From Micromonospora sp. C28SCA-DRY-2 (GTDB taxonomy: Bacteria; Actinomycetota; Actinomycetes; Mycobacteriales; Micromonosporaceae), in contig NZ_JAUMKD010000008.1 in assembly GCF_030519475.1 (NCBI RefSeq), forward strand, positions 229,997-293,996: 64,000 bases of DNA, given 5' to 3'. This document shows, one piece after another, positions 34,574 through 43,546 of the stretch (positions are counted from its first letter, which is position 1; each line of letters starts with the position of its first letter). Under the pieces are notes generated by a model. The model saw nothing but the letters and a program-made list of their open reading frames with translations. It was not told where the DNA came from and did not search any database. Made by a program: the position numbers and the translations under genes.

Positions 34574-35404
34574 ATGTTCACCATCGGAGACTTCGCCAGG
34601 CTGGGCCGGGTGTCGGTGCGGATGCTGCGCCACTACGACAGCATCGGCCTGCTCCGCCCGGCCGCCGTCGACCCGCACAGCGGGTACCGCTACTACACCG
34701 CCGAGCAGCTGCGCCGGCTCAACCGGGTGATCGCCCTGAAGGAGCTGGGCCTCACCCTGGCCCAGGTGCAGGCGATCCTCGACGACGCCGTCGACGTCGC
34801 CGAACTGCGCGGCATGCTGCGGCTGCGCCGCTCGCAACTGGAGGCGCAGGTGGCCGCGGACACCGCCCGGCTGGCCGGGATCGAGGCGAGGCTCCGGATG
34901 ATCGAGACGGAGGGTCGGATGACCACCCAGGACGTCGTACTGAAACCGATCGCGCCGGTGCGCCTCGCCGAGTTGAGCGCCACCGCCCGCAGCTACCAGA
35001 CCGAGGACGTCGGCCCGGTGATCCAGCCGCTCTACCCGGAGCTGTTCCGCCGGCTGGACGCCGCGGGGATCCGGGCGAGCGGGCCGGGCATCGCCTGGTA
35101 CTCCCCGGCCGGCGAGCCCGGCGGCGAGGCCGTCGTGGTGCACGCCGGGGTGGTCGTCGGCGTCGACCCCGACCCGGCGGCCGGCGTCGCGGTCGTCGAC
35201 CTGCCGGCGGTGCCCGCCGCGGCGACGGTGATCCACCACGGCCCGATGGACGAGGTGGAGCAGAGCATGCAGGTGCTGGCCCGCTGGATCGAGGAGAACG
35301 GCTACCGGGCCGACGGGTTCGCCCGGGAGGTCTACCTGGACTACTGCCCGGACGCGCCGGAGCAGGGGGTCACCGAACTCCAGCTCCCGGTGCGGCACGG
35401 CTGA
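34574..35404 (+). CDS. MerR-family regulator with GyrI-like effector domain
   Basis: 276 residues. MerR winged helix at 1-70 (MFTIGDFARLGRVSVRMLRHYD, LLRPAAVDPHSGYRYY), a dimerisation coiled coil (RRSQLEAQVAADTARLAGIE) and a C-terminal GyrI/BmrR-type ligand domain from about 115 (VVLKPIAPVRLAELSATARSY to LDYCPDAPEQGVTELQLPV). Such proteins sense hydrophobic cations or drugs and distort over-spaced promoters. ATG 34574 follows GGGAGC. Its own promoter carries the expected operator. No efflux gene is adjacent. Confidence 0.9.
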   Translation: MFTIGDFARLGRVSVRMLRHYDSIGLLRPAAVDPHSGYRYYTAEQLRRLNRVIALKELGLTLAQVQAILDDAVDVAELRGMLRLRRSQLEAQVAADTARLAGIEARLRMIETEGRMTTQDVVLKPIAPVRLAELSATARSYQTEDVGPVIQPLYPELFRRLDAAGIRASGPGIAWYSPAGEPGGEAVVVHAGVVVGVDPDPAAGVAVVDLPAVPAAATVIHHGPMDEVEQSMQVLARWIEENGYRADGFAREVYLDYCPDAPEQGVTELQLPVRHG

Positions 35405-35409
35405 CGGCG

Positions 35410-35444
35410 CCACCGCCGCCCGCCGCGACGGTGGGCGGCGGTGG
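35410..35444. terminator. Hairpin between convergent MerR and winged-helix genes
   Basis: A 12-bp stem (CCACCGCCGCCC / GGGCGGCGGTGG) with an 11-base loop fills almost the whole 42-base gap. It is probably a shared terminator; no T-tract. Confidence 0.55.
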
Positions 35445-35446
35445 GC

Positions 35447-35791
35447 TCAGCCGTCGGCGTCCGGCCGGTCGGTGGCGGTGCGGATCCGGTCCACCAGTTG
35501 CTCCAGCACGGCGACCTCGGCCCGCAGCGCGGCCCGGCCCTGCCGGGTGAGCCGCACCCAGGTGCACGGACGGCGGCCCTCGTAGCCCTTGGTCACCTGG
35601 AGCAGGCCGGCCTCCTCCAGGATGCGCAGGTGCCGGTTGAGGTTGCCGTCGGTCAGCCCGAGCTCGTCGCGCAGGACCGCGAACCGGCACTCGTGCGCCT
35701 CGCTCAGCACGGTGAGGATGCCCAGCCGGACCCGCTGGTGGACCACGTCGTCCAGGGCCGTGGCGGGGTGCGGTGGGTGCTGCTGCGTCAC
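35447..35791 (-). CDS. Winged-helix (HTH_34/ArsR-like) transcriptional regulator
   Basis: 114 residues from GTG 35791. Compact winged helix with RVRLGILTVLSEAHECRFAVL, a recognition helix in LGLTDGNLNRHLRILEEAGLL and a wing KGYEGRRPCTWVRLT. This small family works as a dimer and is usually encoded with a membrane protein of unknown function. Its start overlaps the stop of the membrane protein gene by 4 bases. The 19-bp palindrome upstream of the operon at 36564-36582 is the expected autoregulatory site. Confidence 0.88.
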   Translation of the reverse strand: MTQQHPPHPATALDDVVHQRVRLGILTVLSEAHECRFAVLRDELGLTDGNLNRHLRILEEAGLLQVTKGYEGRRPCTWVRLTRQGRAALRAEVAVLEQLVDRIRTATDRPDADG

Positions 35792-36531
35792 GCGCGGTCC
35801 GGACCGCGGCCGGACACCAGCCGGACGGCGGCGACCGCGAGCAGGGGAAGTGCCATCAGGACAAGATAGTGGCCGGGCCGCAGCCCGAGCTGGCCGCCGA
35901 GGCCACTGCCCCCGCCGAGCAGCCGGCCCGCCCAGCCGGGCAGCGCGCCCAGCGGGAACGAGGTGCAGAGCCAGGCCGTGAGCAGGCCCATCCACACCCC
36001 GGCCGCGAGGAGCCCGGGACTGCGCTCGGCCCGGCCGAGCACCACGACCGCGGCGGCGAGCGGCAGCAGCGGGGTGAGCAGCCCCGGCCAGTACGGCCCG
36101 TCGGGCGCGGCGAGCCCGTCGGGCACCGGACCGGTCGGCACCGCGGCGAGCACGGCCAGCAGGGCCAGCACCCCGAGCCCGGTGCCGGCGACGACCGGCC
36201 ACGCCACCCGGACGCCGAGCCGCCGCGCCCGCCAGCGGTACCAGAGGCCGATGCCGGCGAACAGCAGCGGGGTGCCGACGAACCAGAACGCGTAGGAGGC
36301 CACCGGGCTGCGCTGCTCGTCGGGCAGCCCGGCCCACCAGGGGTGTTCGGCCGCGATGGAGGTGGGGGAGGTCAGCGGGTGCCGGTAGAGCGCCGTGCTG
36401 GCCAGCAGCAGTACGGCGATGCCGAGGGCGGGCAACCAGGCGCCGCCGTGGGCGCGCCGGTGGCTGCGTCGGCGCAACCGCTCCAGGGCGGCAAGGGTGT
36501 CTTCGGCCTGTCCGGTGGCGCCGGGCTCCAT
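35788..36531 (-). CDS. Polytopic membrane protein co-transcribed with a winged-helix regulator
   Basis: 247 residues. A charged N-terminal 30 residues (AALERLRRRSHRRAHG) is followed by about five to six hydrophobic helices (WLPALGIAVLLLASTALY, FWFVGTPLLFAGIGLWY, GLGVLALLAVLAAV and others). No catalytic motif is seen and I do not recognise a named family. It is first in a two-gene operon with the regulator. Its promoter region carries a near-perfect AT-rich palindrome, so the operon is probably repressed by its own second product. Confidence 0.8.
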   Translation of the reverse strand: MEPGATGQAEDTLAALERLRRRSHRRAHGGAWLPALGIAVLLLASTALYRHPLTSPTSIAAEHPWWAGLPDEQRSPVASYAFWFVGTPLLFAGIGLWYRWRARRLGVRVAWPVVAGTGLGVLALLAVLAAVPTGPVPDGLAAPDGPYWPGLLTPLLPLAAAVVVLGRAERSPGLLAAGVWMGLLTAWLCTSFPLGALPGWAGRLLGGGSGLGGQLGLRPGHYLVLMALPLLAVAAVRLVSGRGPDRA

Positions 36532-36563
36532 GGCGTACTCCCATCTGGCTTTGCGTCAGCGAT

Positions 36564-36582
36564 AGCTTTGCAATGCAAAGCT
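36564..36582. promoter_or_regulatory. Palindromic operator of the winged-helix/membrane operon
   Basis: AGCTTTGCA-A-TGCAAAGCT is a perfect inverted repeat with 9-base arms, 33 bases upstream of the membrane-protein ATG, in an otherwise GC-rich region. TTTGCAATGCAAA-type sites fit small winged-helix regulators such as the one in this operon. Confidence 0.7.
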
Positions 36583-36722
36583 TATGGCCGGCGCGGCGCG
36601 TCGGCAAGACCCCGGGCGCCGGACGGGCGCGCCGCGCGGGCACCTCCCGGAAGGTGGCACCCGGGCGGGCGGTCGGCTCGGACGGGGCGTGGCCGGCACC
36701 GGCCGGGGGTAGTAGCCCGGAC

Positions 36723-37652
36723 ATGGCGGGACTGGACGTGCTGACGGTCGGGCAGGTGGCCCGGGATCTCGTGCTGCTGGTGGACGAGGTGCCGGCGGCC
36801 GGGGGCAGCGCCCCGGTGCGGCGGCGCCGGGAACTGCTCGGCGGCAAGGGCGCCAACCAGGCCGTCGCGCTGGCCCAGCTCGGCGCCCGGGTCGGGCTGC
36901 TCGGCGTGGTCGGCGACGACGAGGTGGGGGAGCGGCTGCTCGCCCGGGCGCGCGCCGACGGCGTGGACGTCGGTCCGGTGGTGCGCCGGGCGGGCACCCG
37001 CAGCGGGCTGATCGTCGACCTGGTCGACCGGGCGGCCCGCTGGCGCTACCTGGAGGACCTGCCCGAGGCGACCCTGCTCACCCCCGAGGACGTCGCCGCG
37101 GCCGCCGACGCGCTGCGGAGCGCCCGGGCCGTGCTGGTGCAGTTGCAGCAGCCACCGGCGGCGGCCCTCGCCGCGGCCCGGGTCGCCCGGTCGGCCGACC
37201 GGCTGGTGGTGCTCGACGGGGCGCCCGAGGACCCGGCCGCCGACGAACTGCTGGCCCTCGCCGACGTGCTGCGCGCGGACGCCCACGAGGTCGAGCTGCT
37301 CACCGGCGACGAGCCGACCGACCCCGAGAGCGGCCTGGCGGCCGGGCGGAAGCTGCTGCGGCGCGGCCCGTCGCTGCTGGCCGTCGAGGTGTCCGGGGTC
37401 GGCAACGCGTTCGTCTGGCCGGACGGGGAGGTGTTCGTGCCGCTGAGCGAGACGCCCACGGTGGACGACACCGGGGCCGGGGACGCGTTCGTCGCCGCGC
37501 TCACCCTCGGCCTGCTCCGCGACGAACCCCGCGACCGGGTGGCCCGCTTCGCCGTCGCCGCCGCCGGCGCCACCGTCGGCCACCCGGGCGGCCGCCCGGC
37601 GCTGAGCACCGAGGCGATCCGGGCGCAGCTCGACCGGATCCCGGACCGCTGA
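36723..37652 (+). CDS. PfkB-family carbohydrate kinase
   Basis: 309 residues. PfkB signature 1 is ELLGGKGANQAVALAQLGA and signature 2 is VDDTGAGDAFVAALTLG, which holds the catalytic Asp and anion hole. Overall layout matches ribokinase-type sugar kinases that phosphorylate a sugar or nucleoside with ATP in the cytosol. No transporter or isomerase gene is nearby, so the substrate (ribose-like is only a default) is undecided. ATG 36723 lacks a strong ribosome site. Length is normal. Confidence 0.88.
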   Translation: MAGLDVLTVGQVARDLVLLVDEVPAAGGSAPVRRRRELLGGKGANQAVALAQLGARVGLLGVVGDDEVGERLLARARADGVDVGPVVRRAGTRSGLIVDLVDRAARWRYLEDLPEATLLTPEDVAAAADALRSARAVLVQLQQPPAAALAAARVARSADRLVVLDGAPEDPAADELLALADVLRADAHEVELLTGDEPTDPESGLAAGRKLLRRGPSLLAVEVSGVGNAFVWPDGEVFVPLSETPTVDDTGAGDAFVAALTLGLLRDEPRDRVARFAVAAAGATVGHPGGRPALSTEAIRAQLDRIPDR

Positions 37653-37656
37653 CCCC

Positions 37657-37689
37657 GGCCGGCGCACCGGCGCGCGCGACGCGCCGGCC
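37657..37689. terminator. Hairpin between convergent PfkB and hydrolase genes
   Basis: A 9-bp stem (GGCCGGCGC / GCGCCGGCC) with a CG-rich loop lies just after the pfkB-type stop. No T-tract. Confidence 0.4.
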
Positions 37690-37751
37690 GCCCGGATCGG
37701 AGGCAGCGCGCGGTGGCCGGTCCGCCGGCCGTCGCGGCGCGCCGGAGGGCG

Positions 37752-38759
37752 TCAGCTCACCGGAAGCTGGTAGCGCCGCTCGCCGCCGCCGCTGGCGGTG
37801 GTCAGCCGGACCTCGCCGCTGCGCAGGCCGTACGTCACCGACCAGCGGGTGTGTGCCTGACGGACGTCGGTGAGGATCGCGAAGGCGGCCGGTGCGTCGG
37901 CCACCCCACCGGTGCGGCTGAGCGCCTCGGCGATCACCTGGTACCGGCGGTCCTCCCGGCGGCGCTGCTCCGGCACCCCGGCGACCGGCACGTTGGTCAG
38001 CGCCTGCCAGCCGCCCGATCCCCGCTCGACGCGCAGCCGGCCGTCGGTGAACTCGACCACCACCGAGGCGCCGGTGGCGTCGGCGATGAGGTAGTGCAGC
38101 GGCGGCCCGCCGTCGAAGTCCACGTTGTACCGGTGGAACACGGCGACCGCCTCGTCCACCGTGGCCGCCTGGTCGAGCACCAGCCGCAGGATGCGTACCG
38201 ACCCGACGGTCGGCTTGCCCGGGTCGCGGTCGGCCCGGGCGCCGTCGTCGGCGGCCAGCCCCACCGCCAGGCCGCGTTCGTTCATGCCGTCGAAGGGCAG
38301 CAGCGGGGCGTTGAGCAGCCGCCGGTCGCCGGTCGGGTCGGCACCGACGCCGAGGTAGGACATGTCCACCACGGAGATGCTCGCGTAGCCGTCCGGCGGG
38401 TCGGTGCGCAGCACCATCGCCGGGTTGGCGTCCCAGTCGAAGTTGCGGGCGAACAGCGGCCGGGCCGGGTCGCCGGCGGCGACGAAGAGCGAGCAGCCGA
38501 ACGGCTTCGTGGTCGGGTTGGCGTCCGTGCCCACCGTCGGGTCGTACGCCCCGACGTAGGTCATCTCGTAGAGCGGCAGGTCGTCGACCTTGCGCAGGCT
38601 GGTCAGGGTCTGCTCGACCTGGCCCGGGTCCTGCCGGGAGGCGATCGGCGTGCCGGTCACGGCGGGCGTGGCCGGTGCGGGGCCGGCCGGGTCGGGTGTG
38701 GAACAGGCGGTCACGGCCAGCACCAGGGCGACACCGGCGCCCCACAGAGTCCTCCGCAT
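37752..38759 (-). CDS. C45/linear amide C-N hydrolase family lipoprotein
   Basis: 335 residues. A lipoprotein signal ends at LAVTACST (C19). The mature part has the N-terminal-nucleophile fold of the acyl-CoA:6-APA acyltransferase/choloylglycine hydrolase group: C89 in KPFGCSLFVAAGD is the candidate nucleophile, followed by FARNFDWD and MNERGLAVGLAAD. These enzymes cleave linear amide bonds (bile salts, penicillins, N-acyl homoserine lactones). Nucleophile exposure by autoproteolysis before C89 is predicted. It is probably attached to the outer face of the membrane. Substrate unknown. Confidence 0.85.
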   Translation of the reverse strand: MRRTLWGAGVALVLAVTACSTPDPAGPAPATPAVTGTPIASRQDPGQVEQTLTSLRKVDDLPLYEMTYVGAYDPTVGTDANPTTKPFGCSLFVAAGDPARPLFARNFDWDANPAMVLRTDPPDGYASISVVDMSYLGVGADPTGDRRLLNAPLLPFDGMNERGLAVGLAADDGARADRDPGKPTVGSVRILRLVLDQAATVDEAVAVFHRYNVDFDGGPPLHYLIADATGASVVVEFTDGRLRVERGSGGWQALTNVPVAGVPEQRRREDRRYQVIAEALSRTGGVADAPAAFAILTDVRQAHTRWSVTYGLRSGEVRLTTASGGGERRYQLPVS

Positions 38760-38861
38760 ATCTGTTGGACGCTAGGGCAGCGATAGACGGTTGTCCACCG
38801 GCCCGGTTTTCGGTCCGCTGGAGCCGGGTACCTGAACCGCCACGAACGAGAGGCAGGTGGC

Positions 38862-39083
38862 ATGAAGCGCAACGAATACCACGTCGTACCCAACGGTGGC
38901 GGCTGGAAGGTCGAGCGGGGCAACCAGGTCGTCGGCACCTTCGACACCAAGCAGCGTGCCGTCGAGGCGGGCCGCGAGGCGGCGCACGGCAACGAGCCGA
39001 GCCAGCTCGTCGTGCACACCGCGGACGGGAAGATCGAGACGGAGTACACCTACCAGGACGACCCGTACCCGCCCGCGGGCTGA
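38862..39083 (+). CDS. DUF2188 domain protein
   Basis: 73 residues. The whole protein is one DUF2188 domain: YHVVPNGGGWKVERGNQ, then TKQRAVEAGREAAHGNEPSQLVVHT split by the usual GKIETEYTY turn. The family is small, cytosolic and of unknown function, common in actinobacteria and proteobacteria. The gene starts at ATG 38862 with GAGAGGCAGG upstream. It stands alone, 102 bases from the divergent hydrolase gene, and ends at a strong hairpin. Confidence 0.85.
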   Translation: MKRNEYHVVPNGGGWKVERGNQVVGTFDTKQRAVEAGREAAHGNEPSQLVVHTADGKIETEYTYQDDPYPPAG

Positions 39084-39108
39084 GGCGAGCGGCTCCGGCC
39101 GCTGACGT

Positions 39109-39147
39109 GGCCGGGCCCGGCCCCCGAACGGGGGACCGGGCCCGGCC
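39109..39147. terminator. Long hairpin between DUF2188 and LVIVD genes
   Basis: A 12-bp stem (GGCCGGGCCCGG / CCGGGCCCGGCC) continues into a CCCC/GGGG inner stem with a 4-base loop. It lies between convergent genes. Confidence 0.6.
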
Positions 39148-39158
39148 TGTCGCGTGGG

Positions 39159-40613
<1,455 letters not shown>

Positions 40614-40675
40614 CGGCGAGCCCTTCGCAAGGGGGGTGACGATTGTCCACACCTTACCGTCCGACGACAGGCGTC

Positions 40676-40695
40676 GATGTGACCTGGGTCACATC
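40676..40695. promoter_or_regulatory. CRP/GlxR-type site in the LVIVD-DUF305 divergent promoter
   Basis: GATGTGACC-TG-GGTCACATC, a perfect dyad. Its core TGTGACCTGGGTCACA fits the CRP/GlxR consensus TGTGANNTNNNTCACA exactly. With candidate -10 boxes TAAGGT (minus strand, 40651-40656) and TACCAT (plus strand, 40716-40721), the dyad centre at 40685.5 is about 41-43 bases from both predicted starts, the class II activator position. Confidence 0.8.
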
Positions 40696-40751
40696 TCATC
40701 AGGTCCGTCAATGGATACCATCGCGGTGACCTCGACCTCAGGGAGTGGCCC

Positions 40752-41432
40752 ATGACCAACCGGCGCGCGCGGACCCTGGCCGTCGTCACACTGGCCCTCG
40801 TGCTGCCGCTGGTGGTCCTGATCGTGGTCCGCGCCAGCGCCGACCCGGCGTCCGACGCGGCCCGGCCGGCCGCCGCGACCGCCACCCCCGCCCCGACCGG
40901 TCCGCCGGTCATCGTGCCCGGCCGGCCTGGTGAGTCGGCGGCCGTCCGCCCCGCCGAGCAGGTCCGCGCCGCCGAGCGCCCGCACAACGCGATGGACGTC
41001 GAGTTCGTGCGGATGATGATCCCGCACCACGGCCAGGCCCTGGCGATGGCCGAACTCGCCCCCGACCGGGCCGCCGACCCGGACGTGCGGGCCATCGCCG
41101 ACCGGATCCGGGCCAGCCAGGGCCCGGAGATCGGCATGCTCCGCGGCTGGTTGCAGACCCGTGGCCTGCCCGAGCAGGTCGACGGGCACGACCACGGCAG
41201 CATGCGCGGCATGCAGTCGGCCGAGGCGATGCGCCGGCTCGCCGACGCCCGGGGCGCCGAGTTCGACCGGCTCTTCGTGCGGATGATGACCGAGCACCAC
41301 CAGGGCGCCATCGAGATGGCCACCGAACTGCTCAAGGTCGGTTCCGAGCTGACCCTCTCCGAGTTCGCCAACTCGGTGGCCACCGAACAGTCCGTCGAGA
41401 TCGACCGGATGCGCGAACTCCTCGCCTCCTGA
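40752..41432 (+). CDS. DUF305 family protein
   Basis: 226 residues. An N-terminal signal anchor (LAVVTLALVLPLVVLIVV) leads to an Ala/Pro linker and the DUF305 domain, a four-helix ferritin-like bundle with duplicated His motifs: FVRMMIPHHGQALAMAELA and FVRMMTEHHQGAIEMATELL. A HDHGSM segment adds further His. Some family members bind copper. It should be anchored and face outside. GGGAGTGG precedes ATG 40752. It shares the CRP-like site with the divergent LVIVD gene, suggesting co-expression of two extracytoplasmic proteins. Confidence 0.92.
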   Translation: MTNRRARTLAVVTLALVLPLVVLIVVRASADPASDAARPAAATATPAPTGPPVIVPGRPGESAAVRPAEQVRAAERPHNAMDVEFVRMMIPHHGQALAMAELAPDRAADPDVRAIADRIRASQGPEIGMLRGWLQTRGLPEQVDGHDHGSMRGMQSAEAMRRLADARGAEFDRLFVRMMTEHHQGAIEMATELLKVGSELTLSEFANSVATEQSVEIDRMRELLAS

Positions 41433-41494
41433 CCCGCCCGGCCCGCCGCGACGATCATGGACCGCCCGCCCGACCGACCGGGCACGTACGCTGG

Positions 41495-42736
41495 GTGACC
41501 GTGAACCGCACGATCTTCGGCCGCCCGCTGCGCAGCGTCGCCTTCGACGCCTTCGTCTCCGGCGTGGTGGTGCTCTTCGCCGTCGCCGGCGTCGTGGCCC
41601 AGCCGGGCGGGTGGAAGGCCACCCTGGTCGGCGTGGCGATGGCGGTGGCGCTGCTGTTCCGCCGGACCCACCCGTCGGCGGTCGCCGCCGTGGTGGCCGT
41701 CCTCGCCCTGGTCCAGGTGTTCGCCGGCTGGGGCCCGCTGGCCTTCGACCTCGGCGTGCTGATCGCCCTCTACAGCGTGGTCAAGTACGCCGACCGGCTC
41801 CGCGACGGGATCCTGGCCGGCGCGGTCGCCGCCGTCGGGGTGGTGCTCGCCGCCGTGCAGACCAGGGGAGTGCTCTCCTGGTGGACCACGGCCATCTACT
41901 TCGCCCTGGTCACCGGGGCGGTCTGGCTGATGGGGCTCAACGTGCGCACCCGCCGGCTGTACGTGCTCAGCCTGGAGGAGCGGGCCGCCACCCTGGAGCG
42001 GGAGCGCGAGGCCGAGGCGCGGGCCGCGGTCGCCGGCGAGCGCACCCGGATCGCCCGCGAGCTGCACGACGTGGTGGCGCACAGCATGGCCGTCATGATC
42101 GTGCAGGCCGACGGGGCGCGGTACATGCTCGACCGCGACCCGGAGACCGCCCGGGCCGCGGTCAAGGTGGTCGCCGACACCGGCCGGGCGGCGCTGGAGG
42201 AGATGCGCCGGCTGGTCGGCGTACTGCGGGAGGAGGGCCGGCCGGAGACGGCGGCCGGACCGGGCGCGGCGGCCGAGCCCGGCGGCGCCGGGGTGGCCGC
42301 GGACCCGGAGCACCGCCGGCTGGCGCTGACCGAACTGCCCGCGCTGCTGGACCGGTTCCGGGCCGCCGGCCTGCGGGTGCGGCACACGGTGACCGGCGAG
42401 CCGGCGCCGCTGCCGGCCGGGCTGGAGCTGACCGTCTACCGGGTGGTGCAGGAGGGGCTGACCAACGCGCTCAAGCACGCCGGGGTCGGCGCCGCCGTCG
42501 AGGTCACCCTCGCCCACGAGCCCGGCGCCGTGCTGGTCGAGGTGGTCGACGACGGGCGCGGCCGGACAGTGGTCGGCCCGGCGCCGGCCGGCGGTCACGG
42601 CCTGGTCGGCATGCGCGAGCGGGTGGCGGTGTACGACGGCAGCCTGATCGCCGGACCCCGGCTGGCCGGGGGCTGGCAGGTGCGGGCGCGGCTGCCGCTA
42701 CCGTCGAGCGCCGGAACGGAGGTGGTGGCGGCATGA
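41495..42736 (+). CDS. NarL-type sensor histidine kinase
   Basis: 413 residues. Four to six transmembrane helices in residues 20-147 with short loops, a coiled coil (RAATLEREREAEARAAVAG) and the HisKA_3 site H191 (GERTRIARELHDVVAHSMAVM). The ATPase domain has VQEGLTNALKHAG and GGHGLVGMRERVAVYDG. TACGCT at 41487-41492 may be the -10, making GTG 41495 or GTG 41501 nearly leaderless. The stop overlaps the regulator start (ATGA). The system sits directly before an ABC exporter, the classic arrangement for envelope-stress or antibiotic-sensing regulation. Confidence 0.93.
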   Translation: MTVNRTIFGRPLRSVAFDAFVSGVVVLFAVAGVVAQPGGWKATLVGVAMAVALLFRRTHPSAVAAVVAVLALVQVFAGWGPLAFDLGVLIALYSVVKYADRLRDGILAGAVAAVGVVLAAVQTRGVLSWWTTAIYFALVTGAVWLMGLNVRTRRLYVLSLEERAATLEREREAEARAAVAGERTRIARELHDVVAHSMAVMIVQADGARYMLDRDPETARAAVKVVADTGRAALEEMRRLVGVLREEGRPETAAGPGAAAEPGGAGVAADPEHRRLALTELPALLDRFRAAGLRVRHTVTGEPAPLPAGLELTVYRVVQEGLTNALKHAGVGAAVEVTLAHEPGAVLVEVVDDGRGRTVVGPAPAGGHGLVGMRERVAVYDGSLIAGPRLAGGWQVRARLPLPSSAGTEVVAA

Positions 42737-43398
42737 CGGTCCGCGTGGTGATCGTGGACGACCAGGCGCTGGTGCGCGCCGGGTTCCGGATGGTGCTCGA
42801 CTCCCAGCCCGACCTCGAGGTGGTCGGCGAGGCGATCGACGGCGCCGACGCGCTGCGGGTGCTCGACCGGGTCGCCGCCGACGTGGTGGTGATGGACATC
42901 CGGATGCCGACCATGGACGGGGTGGAGGCGACCCGGCGGCTCTGCGCCGGGCGGCCCGCCGGCCCGCCCCGGGTGCTGGTCCTGACCACCTTCGACACCG
43001 AGGCCGACGCGTTCGCCGCCCTCCGGGCCGGGGCCAGCGGGTTCCTGCTCAAGAACGTCCCGCCGGAGGAGCTGCTGGCCGCGATCCGGGTGGTCGCCCG
43101 GGGCGACTCGGTGGTCGCCCCGTCGATCACCCGGCGGCTGCTCGACCGGTTCGCCGGCCAGCTCGGCCCCGGCCCGACCGAGGATCCCCGGCTGGCCCAG
43201 CTCACCGAGCGGGAGCGGGAGATCCTGCTGCTGGTGGCGCAGGGGTTGTCCAACGCCGAGATCGCCGCCCGGGTACACGTGGCCGAGGCCACCGTGAAGA
43301 CCCACGTGGGGCGGATCCTGGCCAAGCTCCAGCTCCGCGACCGGGTGCAGGCCGTGGTGCTGGCGTACGAGAGCGGGCTGGTGACCCCCGGCGGCTGA
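42733..43398 (+). CDS. NarL-type response regulator
   Basis: 221 residues. Receiver with D9-D10, phosphoacceptor D55 (VVVMDIRMPTMDG), Thr in VLTTFDTE and Lys in FLLKNVPPEE; LuxR helix-turn-helix at about 155-215 (LTEREREILLLVAQGLSNAEIA, HVAEATVKTHVGRIL). It is coupled to the kinase by a 4-base overlap. Six bases after its stop is a 20-bp perfect dyad (43404-43423) upstream of the ABC operon, a likely binding site for this regulator. Confidence 0.94.
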   Translation: MTVRVVIVDDQALVRAGFRMVLDSQPDLEVVGEAIDGADALRVLDRVAADVVVMDIRMPTMDGVEATRRLCAGRPAGPPRVLVLTTFDTEADAFAALRAGASGFLLKNVPPEELLAAIRVVARGDSVVAPSITRRLLDRFAGQLGPGPTEDPRLAQLTEREREILLLVAQGLSNAEIAARVHVAEATVKTHVGRILAKLQLRDRVQAVVLAYESGLVTPGG

Positions 43399-43403
43399 GC
43401 CGG

Positions 43404-43423
43404 CGTACGACCCAGGTCGTACG
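43404..43423. promoter_or_regulatory. Perfect dyad, likely response-regulator site before the ABC operon
   Basis: CGTACGACC-CA-GGTCGTACG, 9-base arms. The centre is about 88-90 bases upstream of the candidate -10 TAGCGT (43501-43506) of the ABC operon, a typical upstream activator position. It could alternatively act as a weak terminator for the two-component genes. Confidence 0.6.
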
Positions 43424-43546
43424 GGTCCGCCCGGTCAGGGGAGCCCGAGGTCGCAGCGGGGTCGAGCGCGCGGGTGGACGCCACCGGGCCGGCCCGCCCA
43501 TAGCGTCGGAGACGTCCCACCAAACGATCTCCACGGGGAGTCCCAC

